From Bradyrhizobium sp. CB2312 (GTDB taxonomy: Bacteria; Pseudomonadota; Alphaproteobacteria; Rhizobiales; Xanthobacteraceae), in NCBI RefSeq assembly GCF_029714425.1, contig NZ_CP121668.1:3059501-3123500 (forward strand): 64,000 bases of DNA, given 5' to 3'. Shown one piece after another: positions 1-8,200 of this stretch. Position numbers and translations under genes: made by a program. The notes under the pieces are model-generated. The model saw only the letters and a program-made list of their open reading frames with translations. It did no database searches and was not told where the DNA came from. Numbering within the stretch: position 1 is the stretch's first letter; every line of letters begins with the position of its first letter.

Positions 1-599
1 TCGACGATCCGCTGCTGTTGACCTTCGGCCTCAGCTACATCCTCGTCGAGGGCGTGCGCATCGTGTTCGGCAGCGACGGCATTCCGTTCCCGACCCCGCC
101 GCAATTGATCGGCGTGGTCGATCTCGGCATCGGCTTCTTCCCGCGTTACCGCCTGTTCGTGATCGCGCTGGTGGCGGTGGTGCTGCTGGTGCTCTGGCTG
201 ACGCTGGAGAAGACCCGCGTCGGCCTGATCGTGCGCGCCGGCGCCCGCGATCCCACCATCATGCAGGTGCTCGGCGTCGATATCGGCCGGGTATGGCTTG
301 CGATCTTCGGCCTCGGCGTCGGCCTCGCCGCGCTCGGCGGCGTGCTGGCCGGGCCCATGCGCAGCGTCAATCCGGAGATGGGCTCGCTGGTGCTGGCGGA
401 AGCTTTTGTGGTTACCGTGATCGGTGGTCTCGGCTCGATCGTCGGAGCCGTCGTTGCCGGCCTCATGGTCGGCATCTCCATCAGCATGGTCGCGCTGTTC
501 GCCCCTGAGATGGCGACCATCGTCATGTTCGCGCTGATGGCGGTGGTGCTGCTGATCCGCCCGCAAGGCCTGTTCGGCGTGAGGGGGAGGACCGCGTGA
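1..599 (+). CDS. livH: Branched-chain amino-acid ABC transporter permease LivH, 5' end outside window
   Basis: This is an inner-membrane permease of the LivHM type, which imports branched-chain amino acids or related compounds. The reading frame is open from the first bases (codons in phase with base 3) to a TGA at 597-599, so the true start lies upstream; a TTG at 18 is not a credible start. Hydrophobic segments and the conserved Glu-Ala-x-x-x-x-x-Gly-Gly-x-Gly loop near the C-terminus (EAFVVTVIGGLGSIVGA) match BPD_transp_2 permeases. Its stop overlaps the livM start. The cognate binding protein LivK is not in the window, so the substrate cannot be fixed. Confidence 0.93.
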   Translation, partial: DDPLLLTFGLSYILVEGVRIVFGSDGIPFPTPPQLIGVVDLGIGFFPRYRLFVIALVAVVLLVLWLTLEKTRVGLIVRAGARDPTIMQVLGVDIGRVWLAIFGLGVGLAALGGVLAGPMRSVNPEMGSLVLAEAFVVTVIGGLGSIVGAVVAGLMVGISISMVALFAPEMATIVMFALMAVVLLIRPQGLFGVRGRTA

Positions 600-1594
600 C
601 GGGATCATCGAGCGGCGAAGCGACCGCCACATCCTCGTCCGGCGCGATGGGCTGGCTCCTCGAGCAGCGTGTGCTGCTATCCATCGCCGTGCTGGCCGTG
701 CTGCCTTGGCTGCTGCCGTCCCAGGCGCTGGCCGTCAACGTCCTGATCTACGGCGTCGTGGTGATGGGCTACAATTTGCTGTTCGGCTACACCGGGCTGC
801 TGTCATTCGGCCAGGCGGCGTTCTTCGGTGCCGGGGCTTACTTCACGGGCATTGCGATCGGCCGCTACGGTGTGCCGTGGTTCGCCGCGGTGCCGATTGC
901 TGTGCTGCTGAGCACCTGTCTTGCCGCCGCGATCGGTATCGTCTCGACCCGCACGCGGGGCATCTATTTCTCGATGGTGACGCTCGCGCTCGCCCAGCTG
1001 GTCTATTACGTCGCGCTGCAGGCCTCGTTCTTCACTGGGGGCGAGAACGGCCTGCGCGGCTTCACAGTCGACCGGATCAGCCTGTTCGGCCTTCAGGTCA
1101 ATTTCCTCGATCCCGTCAACAAATACTACGTGCTGATGGCCTTCGCGGCGCTGGCGATGTGGTTCCAGTCGCGCATTCTCAACTCGCCGTTCGGGGCCGT
1201 GATCGAAGCCATCCGCGAGAACGAGCAGCGGGCTCGGGCCTGCGGCTATGACGTCGAGCGCAGCAAGCTGATCGTGTTCATGCTGTCGGGCGCGATCTCC
1301 TCGCTCGGCGGCTGCATGCTGGCGCTGCACTTGTCGATCGTGCCGCTGGACATCCTGCACTACCAGACCTCCGGGATGATCGTGATGATGGTGCTGCTCG
1401 GCGGCGCTCGCAGCTTCTTCGGGCCCTTCGTCGGCGCGGCGAGCTTCCTGATCCTGGAGGACGTCATCTCGCTCTGGACGCCGCATTGGCAGATCTTCGT
1501 CGGCGCGATCTTCGTGCTGTTCGTGCTGTTCCTGCCCAAGGGTATCTGGGGCACGCTGCTCGATACGCTTCGTATCGGAAAGGCGCGGCCATGA
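596..1594 (+). CDS. livM: Branched-chain amino-acid ABC transporter permease LivM
   Basis: Second membrane permease of the same importer, 332 residues, about the normal LivM length. It starts with a GTG that overlaps the livH stop (GTGA), which indicates translational coupling. About nine hydrophobic segments follow a short polar N-terminus. The typical motif GYTGLLSFGQAAFFGAGAY lies near residues 63-80, and the cytoplasmic loop with AIRENEQRARACGYD lies at about 203-217; it is the usual contact site for the ATPases. The stop overlaps the livG ATG. Confidence 0.95.
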   Translation: MTGSSSGEATATSSSGAMGWLLEQRVLLSIAVLAVLPWLLPSQALAVNVLIYGVVVMGYNLLFGYTGLLSFGQAAFFGAGAYFTGIAIGRYGVPWFAAVPIAVLLSTCLAAAIGIVSTRTRGIYFSMVTLALAQLVYYVALQASFFTGGENGLRGFTVDRISLFGLQVNFLDPVNKYYVLMAFAALAMWFQSRILNSPFGAVIEAIRENEQRARACGYDVERSKLIVFMLSGAISSLGGCMLALHLSIVPLDILHYQTSGMIVMMVLLGGARSFFGPFVGAASFLILEDVISLWTPHWQIFVGAIFVLFVLFLPKGIWGTLLDTLRIGKARP

Positions 1595-2346
1595 CCGGCG
1601 AACTGCTCCGCGCCGAGGGCATCGGCAAGCATTTTGGCGGCTTCGTCGCGCTTGAGGGCATCACTGTGTCCTTTGCAGCGGGACAGCTCACCTCGATCAT
1701 CGGGCCGAACGGAGCGGGCAAGAGTACCTTCTTCAACATTCTCTCGGGTGCCCTGGCCCCGACCTCGGGCAAGCTGCACTTCAGAGGAATTGAGCTCAAC
1801 GGCCTGCCGCAGCACCGCTTAGTGCACCAGGGCATCTCGCGCTCCTACCAGATCACCAACATCTTCCCTGACCTGTCCGTGCACGAGAATGTCCGCGTCG
1901 CGGCGCAGGCGCTCACCGTAAGCTACGATATCTGGCGGAGCCGCGCCCGGCTGACTGAGCTGAATGCGCGGGCCGATGCCGCACTGGAGGCCGTCGGGCT
2001 CCTCGGCAAGCGCGGCGAGCTGGCAAAATTCCTCTCCCACGGTCAGCAGCGCGCGCTGGAGATCGCGATCGCACTGGTTTCCGAACCGGAATTACTGCTG
2101 CTCGACGAGCCGACCGCCGGCATGGGGCCGGAGGAGACCAAGGACATGGTCGCGCTGCTCGAACGGCTCGCCGACAAGCGCACCGTGCTGCTGGTCGAGC
2201 ACAAGATGAAGATGGTGCTGGGTCTGTCCAAGCGGGTCGTGGTGCTGCACCACGGCCGCCTGCTTGCGGACGGCGCGCCCGACGAGATCAGGAGCAATCC
2301 GGAAGTCCGCCGGGTTTATCTCGGACAGAGTGAAGGCTATGGCTGA
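1591..2346 (+). CDS. livG: Branched-chain amino-acid ABC transporter ATP-binding protein LivG
   Basis: Cytoplasmic ATPase of the importer, 251 residues. I chose ATG 1591 because it overlaps the livM stop (ATGA) and gives the usual N-terminus (MTGELLRAEGIGKHFGGF). The Walker A motif GPNGAGKSTFFN is near residue 38, the signature region FLSHGQQRALEIA is near 149, Walker B LLLLDEPTAGM is near 168, and the switch histidine follows in LLVEHKM. The Gln-Gln variant of the signature is common in LivG. The next gene livF overlaps by 8 bases. Confidence 0.95.
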   Translation: MTGELLRAEGIGKHFGGFVALEGITVSFAAGQLTSIIGPNGAGKSTFFNILSGALAPTSGKLHFRGIELNGLPQHRLVHQGISRSYQITNIFPDLSVHENVRVAAQALTVSYDIWRSRARLTELNARADAALEAVGLLGKRGELAKFLSHGQQRALEIAIALVSEPELLLLDEPTAGMGPEETKDMVALLERLADKRTVLLVEHKMKMVLGLSKRVVVLHHGRLLADGAPDEIRSNPEVRRVYLGQSEGYG

Positions 2347-3055
2347 GACCGCGCTGCTCGAAATCAATGACCTCCACGCCTGGTATGGCACGAGCCATAT
2401 CCTTCACGGCATCTCATTGCAGGTGAATCCGGGCGAGGTGGTCGCACTCGTTGGTCGCAACGGCGCGGGCAAGACCACGACCCTGCGGGCGATGATGGGG
2501 CTGATGCCAAAGGCGGCGGGGCGCGTGCGCTTTGCGGGCAGGGACCTCCTGCCGCTGCGTGCCCATCAGCGGTTTCATCTAGGCTTGGCGTACGTGCCTG
2601 AGGAGCGCCGTATCGTCCCGGGCCTGTCCGTGCGCGAGAATCTCCGGCTTGGCCTCGTCGCCGGCGGCGATATCGATGAACGCGCCGCCATCGACGAAAT
2701 CGCGGAGACATTTCCACGCTTGAAAGAGCGCCTCGAGCAGGAAGGCGTGACGCTCTCAGGCGGCGAGCAGCAGATGCTGGCGATCGCACGCGCCCTGATC
2801 GCGAAGCCGAAGATGATTCTGCTCGACGAGCCCTCTGAAGGGATCATGCCCGTCCTGGTCGAAGAGATGGGCGTGCTGTTCCGCCGCTTGCGCGACGAGG
2901 GCAAGACGTTGCTGCTGGTCGAGCAGAACGTCGAATGGGCCCTGCGCCTCGCCGATCGCGCTGTCATCATCGACCAGGGTGAGGTGGTGCATCAGAGCAG
3001 CGCCGCGGCGCTGCTGGCGGACAAGGACATTCAGGAGCGCTACTGCGCGGTCTGA
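2339..3055 (+). CDS. livF: Branched-chain amino-acid ABC transporter ATP-binding protein LivF
   Basis: Second ATPase of the Liv importer, 238 residues, the family's usual length. ATG 2339 lies inside the end of livG, as is common for livGF, and gives MAETALLEINDLHAWYGTSH. Walker A is GRNGAGKTTTLRA, the signature is LSGGEQQMLAIARAL, Walker B is ILLDEPSEGI, and VEQN carries the LivF-type switch region. It is the last gene of the operon; the next gene is on the opposite strand with only 6 bases between the stops. Confidence 0.95.
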   Translation: MAETALLEINDLHAWYGTSHILHGISLQVNPGEVVALVGRNGAGKTTTLRAMMGLMPKAAGRVRFAGRDLLPLRAHQRFHLGLAYVPEERRIVPGLSVRENLRLGLVAGGDIDERAAIDEIAETFPRLKERLEQEGVTLSGGEQQMLAIARALIAKPKMILLDEPSEGIMPVLVEEMGVLFRRLRDEGKTLLLVEQNVEWALRLADRAVIIDQGEVVHQSSAAALLADKDIQERYCAV

Positions 3056-3061
3056 TGAGCC

Positions 3062-5071
3062 TCAGGCCACGACCTTGGCCGCTCCACCATCGAGCCGTTG
3101 CCGCTCGGTCGCCAGGTAGTCGCCGATCGCATCGCCCGGCATCGGTTTTGCGAAGTAATAGCCCTGGATGTAATCGCAGCCGAGGCGGCGCAGGGTGTCG
3201 AGCTGCGCACGAGTCTCGACGCCTTCGACGACGCAGGCGATCTCCATGTCGTCGCACAGACCTGTCAGCGACCTGATGATCTTGTGGCTGACGGGATTCT
3301 CGTTGATGTCGGCGACGAAGCTGCGATCGACCTTGATCTTGTCGAGCGGCAGCCGGTGCACATGGCTCAGCGAGGAATAGCCGGTGCCGAAATCGTCGAG
3401 CGAGATGCCACAGCCCATCGCCTTCAGCGTCGCGATAGACTGCTGCGCGCGCACGAAGTCGAAAGTGACGGCGGTCTCGGTGATCTCGAAATCGATCCGG
3501 TGCGGCGGCAGCCCGCTCGTCTCGATGATCGAGATCAGCGGCAGGATGCCCTCGACCGCGCAGACATCGTGGGCGGAGAGGTTGAACGACAGACGGACGT
3601 GGTCTGGCCAGGTCTTCGCCGTCGCGAGCGCGCGCGCCAGCAGCGCCTGCGTCAGCGGGCGGATCAGGCCGATGCGCTCGGCGGCCGGAATGAAATCGGC
3701 CGGCGAGACCAGGCCGAGGCGGGCGCTGTGCCAGCGCGCCAGGACCTCGAAGCCGGCGGTGTGCTCGCTCATGGCCTCCACGATCGGCTGGAACACCAGG
3801 TCCATCTCGGTGCTGAAATCGGCGGTGCGCAGCAGGGTCTCGATGACGCCGCGGCTGCGGATCTCGGCCTCGAGCTCGCTCGAGAAGATCACGGTGCGGC
3901 CGCGCACATGGCGTTTGGCGTGATAGAGCGAATAGTCGGCGCATTCATACAGCGCTTCTGACGTTGTCGCGGAATCCGGGAACAGCGCAAAGCCGATCGA
4001 GCAGGACAGGCCGGTATGGGCCGTGTCGAGCTGGTAAGGCAGCTTGACCTGCTCGCCGATGCGTTCGCCGAGCCGCGTCAGGTCCGCATCGTCAGGGTCG
4101 CCGCATACGACGAGGCCGAACTCGTCGCCGCCGAGCCTTGCGAATTCGACACGCTGCGGACCAAAGCCTTCGCAGACCTCGCGGATACGCCGGCCAGCCT
4201 CGATCAGGACGCGGTCGCCGACCGAATGGCCGTAATTGTCGTTGATTGGCTTGAAGCCGTCGAGGTCGATGATGCCGACCGCGACGCGAACCTTCCTGCG
4301 CTCAGCGTCGATGAAAGCACTCGACAGCTCGGCGAAGAAGCGGCGGCGGTTCGGCAGCTCGGTGAGCGAATCCAGATTGGCGAGACGGAAATTCTCGTCC
4401 GAGAGCGCCTGCGTCGCCGCCTGCTGTGCGAGTAGGGATTTGCGGCTGGCGACGAGATCGGCGAAGTCGCGATAGTAGATGACCAGCACGGTCACCATCG
4501 CGCCGGAAACCAGAAGGTTGTTGACGGCGATCGCCTTCAGGGTTGGCTCGCCGGTGGCCCAGAAGAACAGCACATAGGGCACGTCGACGACCAGCGTGAC
4601 GATCAGCGCCGCCGAACGCAGATGCATCAGTGAGAAGATGCAGCCGATCACGGTGACGGCCATGTAGAAGGCGACCTGGCTTTTGGCGAAGGGGTCGCCG
4701 TAAGGATAGAGCGCGAACGACCACGCGGTGAAGCCCGCGCCGATCGGCAGCGTCATCCAGTTGGTGGCGCGCAGATTGCGCAGGATGTCGGCATCGCTGC
4801 GCACGAGATGACGCTGGCGCAGCCACCAGATGGTCCGGAGCGCCGCAAGTACGGTCAGCACCGAGGGCACGACCATCGTCAGCCAGTCCGGCGCCACGTT
4901 AACATAGGTATAGGCGACGGCGATCGTGTTGCTCATGAGGATGAAGTAGAGCAGCGGGATCTGCTTGGAGAAGGCGTCGAACTGCGCGCGCGTCAGGTCC
5001 GGATTGTCGGCCGGCACGCGAAACAGCCGCATCGCGGCGGCGAGGTGAGACTTCAAATCGGCGACAGGCAT
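3062..5071 (-). CDS. Membrane-anchored GGDEF-EAL protein (c-di-GMP turnover)
   Basis: Predicted c-di-GMP enzyme of 669 residues. About six hydrophobic segments fill the first ~200 residues, then a GGDEF domain with intact GGDEF at about 314-318, then an EAL domain with the variant EVLARW at about 442-447 and the conserved DDFGTGYSSL and DKIKVDRSFV motifs. Both domains keep their main catalytic residues, so cyclase, phosphodiesterase or both activities are possible. I chose ATG 5071; the frame can be extended to a TTG at 5167, but that is a poor start. It faces the livF stop tail to tail. No partner gene is adjacent, so the controlled process is unknown. Confidence 0.9.
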   Translation of the reverse strand: MPVADLKSHLAAAMRLFRVPADNPDLTRAQFDAFSKQIPLLYFILMSNTIAVAYTYVNVAPDWLTMVVPSVLTVLAALRTIWWLRQRHLVRSDADILRNLRATNWMTLPIGAGFTAWSFALYPYGDPFAKSQVAFYMAVTVIGCIFSLMHLRSAALIVTLVVDVPYVLFFWATGEPTLKAIAVNNLLVSGAMVTVLVIYYRDFADLVASRKSLLAQQAATQALSDENFRLANLDSLTELPNRRRFFAELSSAFIDAERRKVRVAVGIIDLDGFKPINDNYGHSVGDRVLIEAGRRIREVCEGFGPQRVEFARLGGDEFGLVVCGDPDDADLTRLGERIGEQVKLPYQLDTAHTGLSCSIGFALFPDSATTSEALYECADYSLYHAKRHVRGRTVIFSSELEAEIRSRGVIETLLRTADFSTEMDLVFQPIVEAMSEHTAGFEVLARWHSARLGLVSPADFIPAAERIGLIRPLTQALLARALATAKTWPDHVRLSFNLSAHDVCAVEGILPLISIIETSGLPPHRIDFEITETAVTFDFVRAQQSIATLKAMGCGISLDDFGTGYSSLSHVHRLPLDKIKVDRSFVADINENPVSHKIIRSLTGLCDDMEIACVVEGVETRAQLDTLRRLGCDYIQGYYFAKPMPGDAIGDYLATERQRLDGGAAKVVA

Positions 5072-5371
5072 TGCAATACGGCCCCGGATCCCCTCAAAAT
5101 GCAGGCGATCTTGCACGGCTCGGGTAAAGAGCGCGTTAGATGGGAACCGGACCAAAAGCGCGCGCAAGTTGCGCGCTACCGCGGCGATCTTCCGGCCGCG
5201 TGTATTGGTGAGACGGCGTTAAGGATAGGTGGCGGAGGGGCGCGTCCGGATGACGAAAACCCCGCGAGAACCGCAGCTACGTTCTGCTAACCATAGGCAT
5301 CGGTGCGACGCGCGGCCGCGCATCGCGGGATGCCGGTCCACCTCTCCAGGAGGGAGAGGTGGAGGCTGCTG

Positions 5372-6259
5372 TCACTTCGCAGTTTGAAGCGCCGCCGTCT
5401 GCTTGGCGAGCTGCTTGTCGAAATCCTCCGACAGGGTCGTCGCGTAGGTCGTGAGTTCGCCCGGCTTGACGAACGGGTTTGGCGCGCCCTCCTTCATCTC
5501 CGCGCGCTTGGCCTGCATGCCGTAGACTTCCGGATGCGGTCCGAGCAGCACGTCGATCTTCATCGCCTTCACCTTGGCATAGGTCGCGCGGTAATCGTCG
5601 ACGATGCCGGGATAGGTCGGCTGGCCGACCAGCCTGTTCAGCGCCACCGTTCCGCTACAGAAGAACAGCACGTCGCGATCCTGGCTGCCGTCCTTGACGG
5701 TCATCTCCCAGCTCGTGCAGCCCGGCGAGTGGCCGGGGGTCGCATGCGCCGTCAGCGTGGTGTCGCCGAGCGTGACCTTGTCGCCTTCCTTCACCGTGCG
5801 GTCGACCTTCACCGCGGGGAAGGTGAGGTCCGCGTTCTTCTCGTCGCCGGGGTAGTAGCCGCCTTCGAGGAGCGGCTTGTCGCGCTCGCCGGCGATGAGC
5901 TGCGCGCCGGTTTCCTTCTTGATCTCGGCGAAGCCGCCGGTGTGGTCGAGATGGGCGTGCGTGTTGAGGATGATCTTGATGTCGGCGACCTTGAAGCCGA
6001 GCTTGGCGATGTTGTCCTTGATCATGCCGGTCGACTGCGACATCGCCGTATCCATCAGGATCAGGCCCTGCGAGGTCTTGATGACGTACACGGCGATGCC
6101 GTCGGTGCCGACATAGTAGATGTTGCCGATGAGCTGGAACGGCTCGAACGGCGCCGTCCACTTCTGCATGACCGTTGCCAGAAAGTCCTTGATGGTCTGC
6201 GCCTGCGCGCCGGTTGTGAGGAACGCCAGCGCACACAGCGCGGCCGTAAGCTTTCTCAT
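5372..6259 (-). CDS. Subclass B3 metallo-beta-lactamase (BJP-like)
   Basis: Periplasmic zinc beta-lactamase, 295 residues with a 20-residue signal peptide ending AQA. Zinc ligands are visible: HAHLDH at 101-106, His177 in ATPGHSPG and His242 in LLGPHPEVYG, the B3 pattern with no Cys ligand. The sequence closely resembles, as I recall it, the BJP-1 enzyme of Bradyrhizobium, which hydrolyses carbapenems and other beta-lactams. The start has a good ribosome binding site (GGGAGGC) 5 bases upstream. Neighbours are unrelated, so it looks like an ancestral chromosomal gene and not part of a resistance cassette. Confidence 0.93.
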   Translation of the reverse strand: MRKLTAALCALAFLTTGAQAQTIKDFLATVMQKWTAPFEPFQLIGNIYYVGTDGIAVYVIKTSQGLILMDTAMSQSTGMIKDNIAKLGFKVADIKIILNTHAHLDHTGGFAEIKKETGAQLIAGERDKPLLEGGYYPGDEKNADLTFPAVKVDRTVKEGDKVTLGDTTLTAHATPGHSPGCTSWEMTVKDGSQDRDVLFFCSGTVALNRLVGQPTYPGIVDDYRATYAKVKAMKIDVLLGPHPEVYGMQAKRAEMKEGAPNPFVKPGELTTYATTLSEDFDKQLAKQTAALQTAK

Positions 6260-6525
6260 GGTTGCCTCCCGAGTGTTCTTGTCGTTTCGGCCAGACGCGG
6301 CATCTGCGCGGCGCGGCCGGTGCGCAAGCTACGTCGTGCGGAGGACGGCAGCAACGGCATCACGCTCTCAAATTTTCGCTGCATGCGCGGAATAAGGGGC
6401 GCCGCCCGGTTTGAGCATGGGGCCATCGCTGCAATGCGGCCGCTTGCTGTTTGACCCGGCATCGGCGGCCCGGCATACTTTGCTTCAAGACGGGCCAGCA
6501 AGACTCGTCGGCACGGGGAGCTGAA

Positions 6526-7842
6526 ATGACCAATCCATTGTTCGTCCTTGCGGGGATGCTGATTTCCGTCGTCTCATTCTTGTCGATCGCGTCGGCCCAG
6601 CCGGTCTGCGTCACACAGAACATGGCCGTGCCGCCTGGTGCCAACACCACCGACAAGGCCGCGCCCTTCTTCATCGACACGACAGGCCTCGATTTCAAGA
6701 CGGCGCCGCCGACGCGGGATCCCTTCAGCGCCAACTACCCGCGCGCGACCGAGCTGCCGGACGGGACGCTGCCGCCGCCAGGCGCCGAAGGCAATTTCAT
6801 CATCGGCCCCACCCACAATCCCGCGCCGGAGACGATCGCAAAGGAAGGCGTGCCGCGCGGCACGACGAAATCCTTCACGTTGTCATCGAAAGAGAGCACG
6901 GTCTACAATCCCGGCCTGATCCGCGACGACGTCGCGGGCTGCACCAACTCCTCGATCATGACGACGGTCACCGCGCCGGACGACAAGTCGCACATGATCG
7001 TCACCACCAGCCATCCCGGTGTCTGGTCGCGCACGATCGACGTCTACGTGCCGGCGCAATATGTGCGCGGCTCCGAGGCGCCGTTCATCGTGGTCGGCGA
7101 CGGCGGCTCCAACGCCTACAAGGATCTCGCCACCACGCTCGACAATCTGATCGCGCAACGCCGCGTGCCGCCGATGATCGCGATCCAGATTGGCAATGGC
7201 GGGCAGGACGCGCAGGGCAGCCAGCGCGGCCGCGAATATGACGCGGTGTCGGGCACCTATGCGCAGTTCGTCGAGCGCGAGGTGCTGCCGCTGGTCGAGA
7301 AGAACGCCGACGTCAAGCTGACGAGGAATCCCGACGGACGTGCGACGATGGGATTGAGCTCGAGTGGCGCGGCCGCCTTCACCATGGCCTGGTTCTTTCC
7401 CGATCTCTATCACCGCGTGCTGGCCTTCTCGCCGACGATGGTCAACCAGCAATGGCCGCATGACCCGTCCCTGCGCGGCGGCGCCTGGGAGTATCACAGC
7501 GCATGGACGGGGCCGGTTGGTCCCAATTTGATCTCCAAGGCAGGTGTGCTGACGCCGGCCGAGCCGCCCGGCGTGCCCCTGATCGTCGCCGCGCCGGCCA
7601 AACCGATCCGCTTCTGGTTCTTCGGCGGCGACCAGGACCTGTTCTATCCGAACCCCACCATTCCCGACGGCATGCACGACTGGACCTTGTCGAACGCGCT
7701 GATGGCCAAGGGGCTGGCGGAGAAGGGCTATCAGTACCAGTTCCTGTTCGTGCGCAACGCCAAGCACGTCGATCGCCCGACGATCGCGCAGACGCTGCCG
7801 TCGGCGCTGGAGTGGGTCTGGAAGGGTTATCCGATCCCCTGA
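6526..7842 (+). CDS. Secreted esterase/alpha-beta hydrolase of the enterochelin-esterase type
   Basis: Predicted exported serine hydrolase, 438 residues. ATG 6526 starts a signal peptide ending SIASA/Q. The middle holds a putative-esterase (D-like) domain: PFIVVGDGGSNAYKD, then a nucleophile elbow GLSSSGAAAF at about residues 274-283, and a late His in NAKHVDRPT that could complete the triad with an Asp in GGDQDLFYP. The N-terminal ~130 residues are an extra region rich in Pro and Asp. The substrate is not evident; neighbours on both sides are on the other strand and unrelated. Confidence 0.8.
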   Translation: MTNPLFVLAGMLISVVSFLSIASAQPVCVTQNMAVPPGANTTDKAAPFFIDTTGLDFKTAPPTRDPFSANYPRATELPDGTLPPPGAEGNFIIGPTHNPAPETIAKEGVPRGTTKSFTLSSKESTVYNPGLIRDDVAGCTNSSIMTTVTAPDDKSHMIVTTSHPGVWSRTIDVYVPAQYVRGSEAPFIVVGDGGSNAYKDLATTLDNLIAQRRVPPMIAIQIGNGGQDAQGSQRGREYDAVSGTYAQFVEREVLPLVEKNADVKLTRNPDGRATMGLSSSGAAAFTMAWFFPDLYHRVLAFSPTMVNQQWPHDPSLRGGAWEYHSAWTGPVGPNLISKAGVLTPAEPPGVPLIVAAPAKPIRFWFFGGDQDLFYPNPTIPDGMHDWTLSNALMAKGLAEKGYQYQFLFVRNAKHVDRPTIAQTLPSALEWVWKGYPIP

Positions 7843-7852
7843 GTGCAGACGC

Positions 7853-8149
7853 TTAACGCCCGATCGTCACGCCGGCGGTCGAGCGCATGGCGTCGCGGAG
7901 GCTGGTGGCGTTCATGTCGTCGAGCCTTTGACGCGTCAGCACGGTGGTCTGGCCGGGCGTGTTGAGGAAGGTCTCGCCGCGCGAGGAGGACAGCCGGTCG
8001 GCCTTGTAGGGCGCTGCGGGATCGATCGCGGCCGCCGTTGTCGGCACATGGCGCGGCCGTTTGCCGGACGCCGCAAAAGCTCCTTGCGAGACGCAGAGAG
8101 CAGCGATCACGACCAGTCGCGATGATGTTGCGAACATGCGGTGTCCCAT
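7853..8149 (-). CDS. Small exported protein resembling the start of a TonB-receptor plug
   Basis: 98 residues with a signal peptide (VVIAALCVSQGAFA/A). The last ~45 residues (NTPGQTTVLTRQRLDDMNA, then SLRDAMRSTAGVTIG) resemble the opening of the plug domain of TonB-dependent siderophore receptors, but a TAA follows directly after VTIGR and no barrel sequence is present downstream. It may be a decayed receptor reduced to its N-terminus or a stand-alone plug-like protein kept in this lineage. A second in-frame ATG lies at 8137. Confidence 0.6.
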   Translation of the reverse strand: MGHRMFATSSRLVVIAALCVSQGAFAASGKRPRHVPTTAAAIDPAAPYKADRLSSSRGETFLNTPGQTTVLTRQRLDDMNATSLRDAMRSTAGVTIGR

Positions 8150-8200
8150 ATCCAGGGTGTCAGCCTGGCATATGGCGAGCGCGATCGCAGATGAAAAGGG

